A stretch of DNA of 64,000 bases from NCBI RefSeq assembly GCF_000741175.1, contig NZ_JGYS01000011.1, positions 62,001 to 126,000 of the forward strand. Reading direction: 5' to 3'. The stretch is from Bifidobacterium callitrichos DSM 23973 (GTDB taxonomy: Bacteria; Actinomycetota; Actinomycetes; Actinomycetales; Bifidobacteriaceae). Position numbers and translations under genes: made by a program. Numbering within the stretch: the first letter of the stretch is position 1; each line of letters begins with the position of its first letter. Positions 62,475-64,000 of this stretch are shown piece by piece. The notes under the pieces are model-generated. The model worked only from the letters and a program-made list of their open reading frames with translations, did no database searches and was not told the DNA's origin.

Positions 62475-64000
62475 GTGCCAACCACAGGCAAACAATCCGA
62501 AGAAACGGTGACTTCCCCCATGTACGTCGATCCGGGAACCAACCAACAAGCCGGCAACATTCGCTGGATCCTGCCCTACTGCAAACCCGACCTGCCGCGC
62601 GTCATCGGCGCGCTGCTGCTGTTCATCGCGAACAATGCGATGGCCCTGACCATCCCCATCATCTCCGGTCTGATCGTCGACCGCGTCATCGTCGGCGGAC
62701 ACACCGACGAGCTGCTCAAGTTCTGCGGTCTGATGATCGCGATGACCGTCATCCGCGTCGGCGCGCGATACGGCTACCAGATGTGGATGGAGCGATTTGG
62801 CCAGAACTCCGTATACCGCCTCGTCTCCGACGAGTACGAGAAGCTGCACGAACTCGACTTTACCTACTTCAACCACACGCGCACCGGCGACATCATGAGC
62901 CGCCTGACCTCCGACACCGACGCGATCCGCCACTTCCTGAGCTGGGTGAGCTACCAGATCGCCGACTGCGTGGTCATGTTCATCGGCGCCCTGTGCGTGA
63001 TGTTCGCGATCGACTGGCGACTGGCGATCGCGCTCGCCTGCGTCACCCCGTTCATCTTCATTCTCACGCGCGGACTGTCGACGCACGCGCACCCGCTGTT
63101 CTTCGCGATCCGCAACTCGCTGGCCGCGTTGAACTCGATGGTCGAGGAGAACATCGAAGGCAACCGCGTGGTCAAGGCGTTCGTCCGCGAACCCTACGAG
63201 ACCAAGCGATTCGACGAGCACAACGACGACTACATGCGCCGCAACATGGCGCTCGCCTACAACTCGCGCCGGTACATGCCCTGGCTCGACGGCCTCGGCT
63301 TCTCGCTGCAGCTCATCACGCTCGGCTTCGGCGGTTTCCTCGTCATCAAGGGGTACATGACGCTCGGCAACCTCGTGAGCTTCAACTCGTTCCTGTGGAT
63401 GATCGACGGCCCGGTGCGCGCCTCCGGATGGCTCATCAACGACTGGCAGCGATTCAACGCCAGCTGCATCAAGATCAGGAGGCTGCTGACCGAGAAGTCA
63501 CGCATCGTGGAGAAGCCCGACGCCGAACAGGCGGTCGCCGACAGGGCCGCCGCATCGCCCGCAGCGCACATTACGGGCGACATCCGCTTCGACCACGTCT
63601 CCTTCTCCTTCCCCGACGATCCCGCCACGCCGATCCTCACCGACCTCGACTTCCACGTGCCCGCCGGCACGAAGCTCGGCATCCTCGGCGAGACCGGCGC
63701 CGGCAAATCCACGCTCGTCAGCCTCATCTCGCGCTTCTACGACCCGACCTCGGGCCGTGTGCTCATCGACGGCGTCGACGCGCGCGACTGGCCGCTGGCC
63801 ACGCTGCGCTCGCAGGTGTGCATCGTCGCGCAGGACACGTTCCTGTTCTCCGACACGATCAGGGGCAACATCGGCTTCGGCGCCAATCGCCTCGAAAACG
63901 ACGGCGACGGGCGCCCGCGCACCGGCTCCGGCGACGGCGCCGACGACGAGTTCATCCGTCGCATGGCGCAGATCGCCGGCGCCGACGGCTTCATCCGTTC
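62475..64000 (+). CDS. ABC exporter (fused membrane-ATPase half-transporter), 3' end outside the window
   Basis: About 508 residues are visible. GTG 62475 follows AAGGAG by 6 bases. Six membrane helices of the type I exporter fold (IGALLLFIANNAMALTIPIISG, YFNHTRTGDIMSRLTSDTDAIR, FVIDWRLAIAL-like, GFSLQLITLGFGGFLVI) are followed by the ATPase with Walker A LGETGAGKSTLVSLISRFYDPTSG and Q-loop VCIVAQDTFLFSDTIRGNI. The sequence ends before the LSGGQ signature. MsbA/LmrA-like; often encoded as a pair in bifidobacteria for drug export. Substrate unknown. Confidence 0.9.
   Translation, partial: MPTTGKQSEETVTSPMYVDPGTNQQAGNIRWILPYCKPDLPRVIGALLLFIANNAMALTIPIISGLIVDRVIVGGHTDELLKFCGLMIAMTVIRVGARYGYQMWMERFGQNSVYRLVSDEYEKLHELDFTYFNHTRTGDIMSRLTSDTDAIRHFLSWVSYQIADCVVMFIGALCVMFAIDWRLAIALACVTPFIFILTRGLSTHAHPLFFAIRNSLAALNSMVEENIEGNRVVKAFVREPYETKRFDEHNDDYMRRNMALAYNSRRYMPWLDGLGFSLQLITLGFGGFLVIKGYMTLGNLVSFNSFLWMIDGPVRASGWLINDWQRFNASCIKIRRLLTEKSRIVEKPDAEQAVADRAAASPAAHITGDIRFDHVSFSFPDDPATPILTDLDFHVPAGTKLGILGETGAGKSTLVSLISRFYDPTSGRVLIDGVDARDWPLATLRSQVCIVAQDTFLFSDTIRGNIGFGANRLENDGDGRPRTGSGDGADDEFIRRMAQIAGADGFIR

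Overview
The window is about 64 kb of high-GC actinobacterial DNA that looks like a Bifidobacterium chromosome. The evidence is several GH13 alpha-glucan enzymes under LacI-type regulators, a dnaK-grpE-dnaJ-hspR operon with HAIR boxes, sugar ABC operons without their own ATPase, DUF4235, tandem YhgE/Pip proteins and many leaderless genes. I do not assign a species. No prophage, insertion sequence, rRNA operon or CRISPR array was found.

Layout. (1) 0-9 kb: a sulfonate/sulfur cluster. A glycyl radical enzyme that matches isethionate sulfite-lyase (IslA) at the residues I remember as diagnostic is divergent from a flavin monooxygenase of the NtaA/SnaA/DszA type, an SsuABC/TauABC-type transporter and a UPF0324 (YeiH) sulfur-anion exporter family protein. 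The lyase and the monooxygenase each carry a one-base deletion. (2) 9-15 kb: hemD, cobA, a CysG N-domain protein and hemC, i.e. the siroheme branch, plus an orphan peptide-type binding lipoprotein. Read together, 0-15 kb would import a sulfonate, release sulfite, and make the siroheme that sulfite reductase needs. (3) 15-21 kb: a histidine phosphatase and a sugar ABC transporter interrupted by a divergent LacI gene. (4) 22-27 kb: an AT-rich island with small secreted proteins, a TraX-like membrane protein and a histidine kinase/LuxR-type response regulator pair. Three promoters carry the same palindrome (TTGCAG-TTTT-CTGCAA or a one-base-shorter form) at a nearly constant distance from the -10. 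This looks like an undescribed peptide/two-component regulon. Its kinase and one secreted-protein gene are interrupted by in-frame stops. (5) 27-42 kb: alpha-glucan use: alpha-glucosidase, DUF624 protein, MalQ, a second GH13 enzyme, MalEFG, type I pullulanase, a TraX-like protein and a LacI regulator. Operators of the TTTGCATACGTATGCAAA type overlap the -35 boxes. (6) 42-47 kb: the HspR chaperone operon. (7) 47-64 kb: HAD phosphatase, DedA, tRNA-Ala(CGC), C69 dipeptidase, two YhgE/Pip proteins, rsmI, an AbiEi-like protein, metG and the start of an ABC exporter. A 0.5-0.6 kb direct repeat flanks 49.4-58.8 kb.

A pattern across the window is that many intergenic regions hold arrays of imperfect palindromes. 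Each locus has its own stem sequence, but spacing is regular: about 52 bp at 13.6, 48.8 and 49.6 kb, 62 bp (with 21/41 bp sub-spacing) at 21.5 kb, and 41 bp at 32.1 kb. These are close to whole numbers of helical turns. They are not CRISPRs, and I know no named family that fits.
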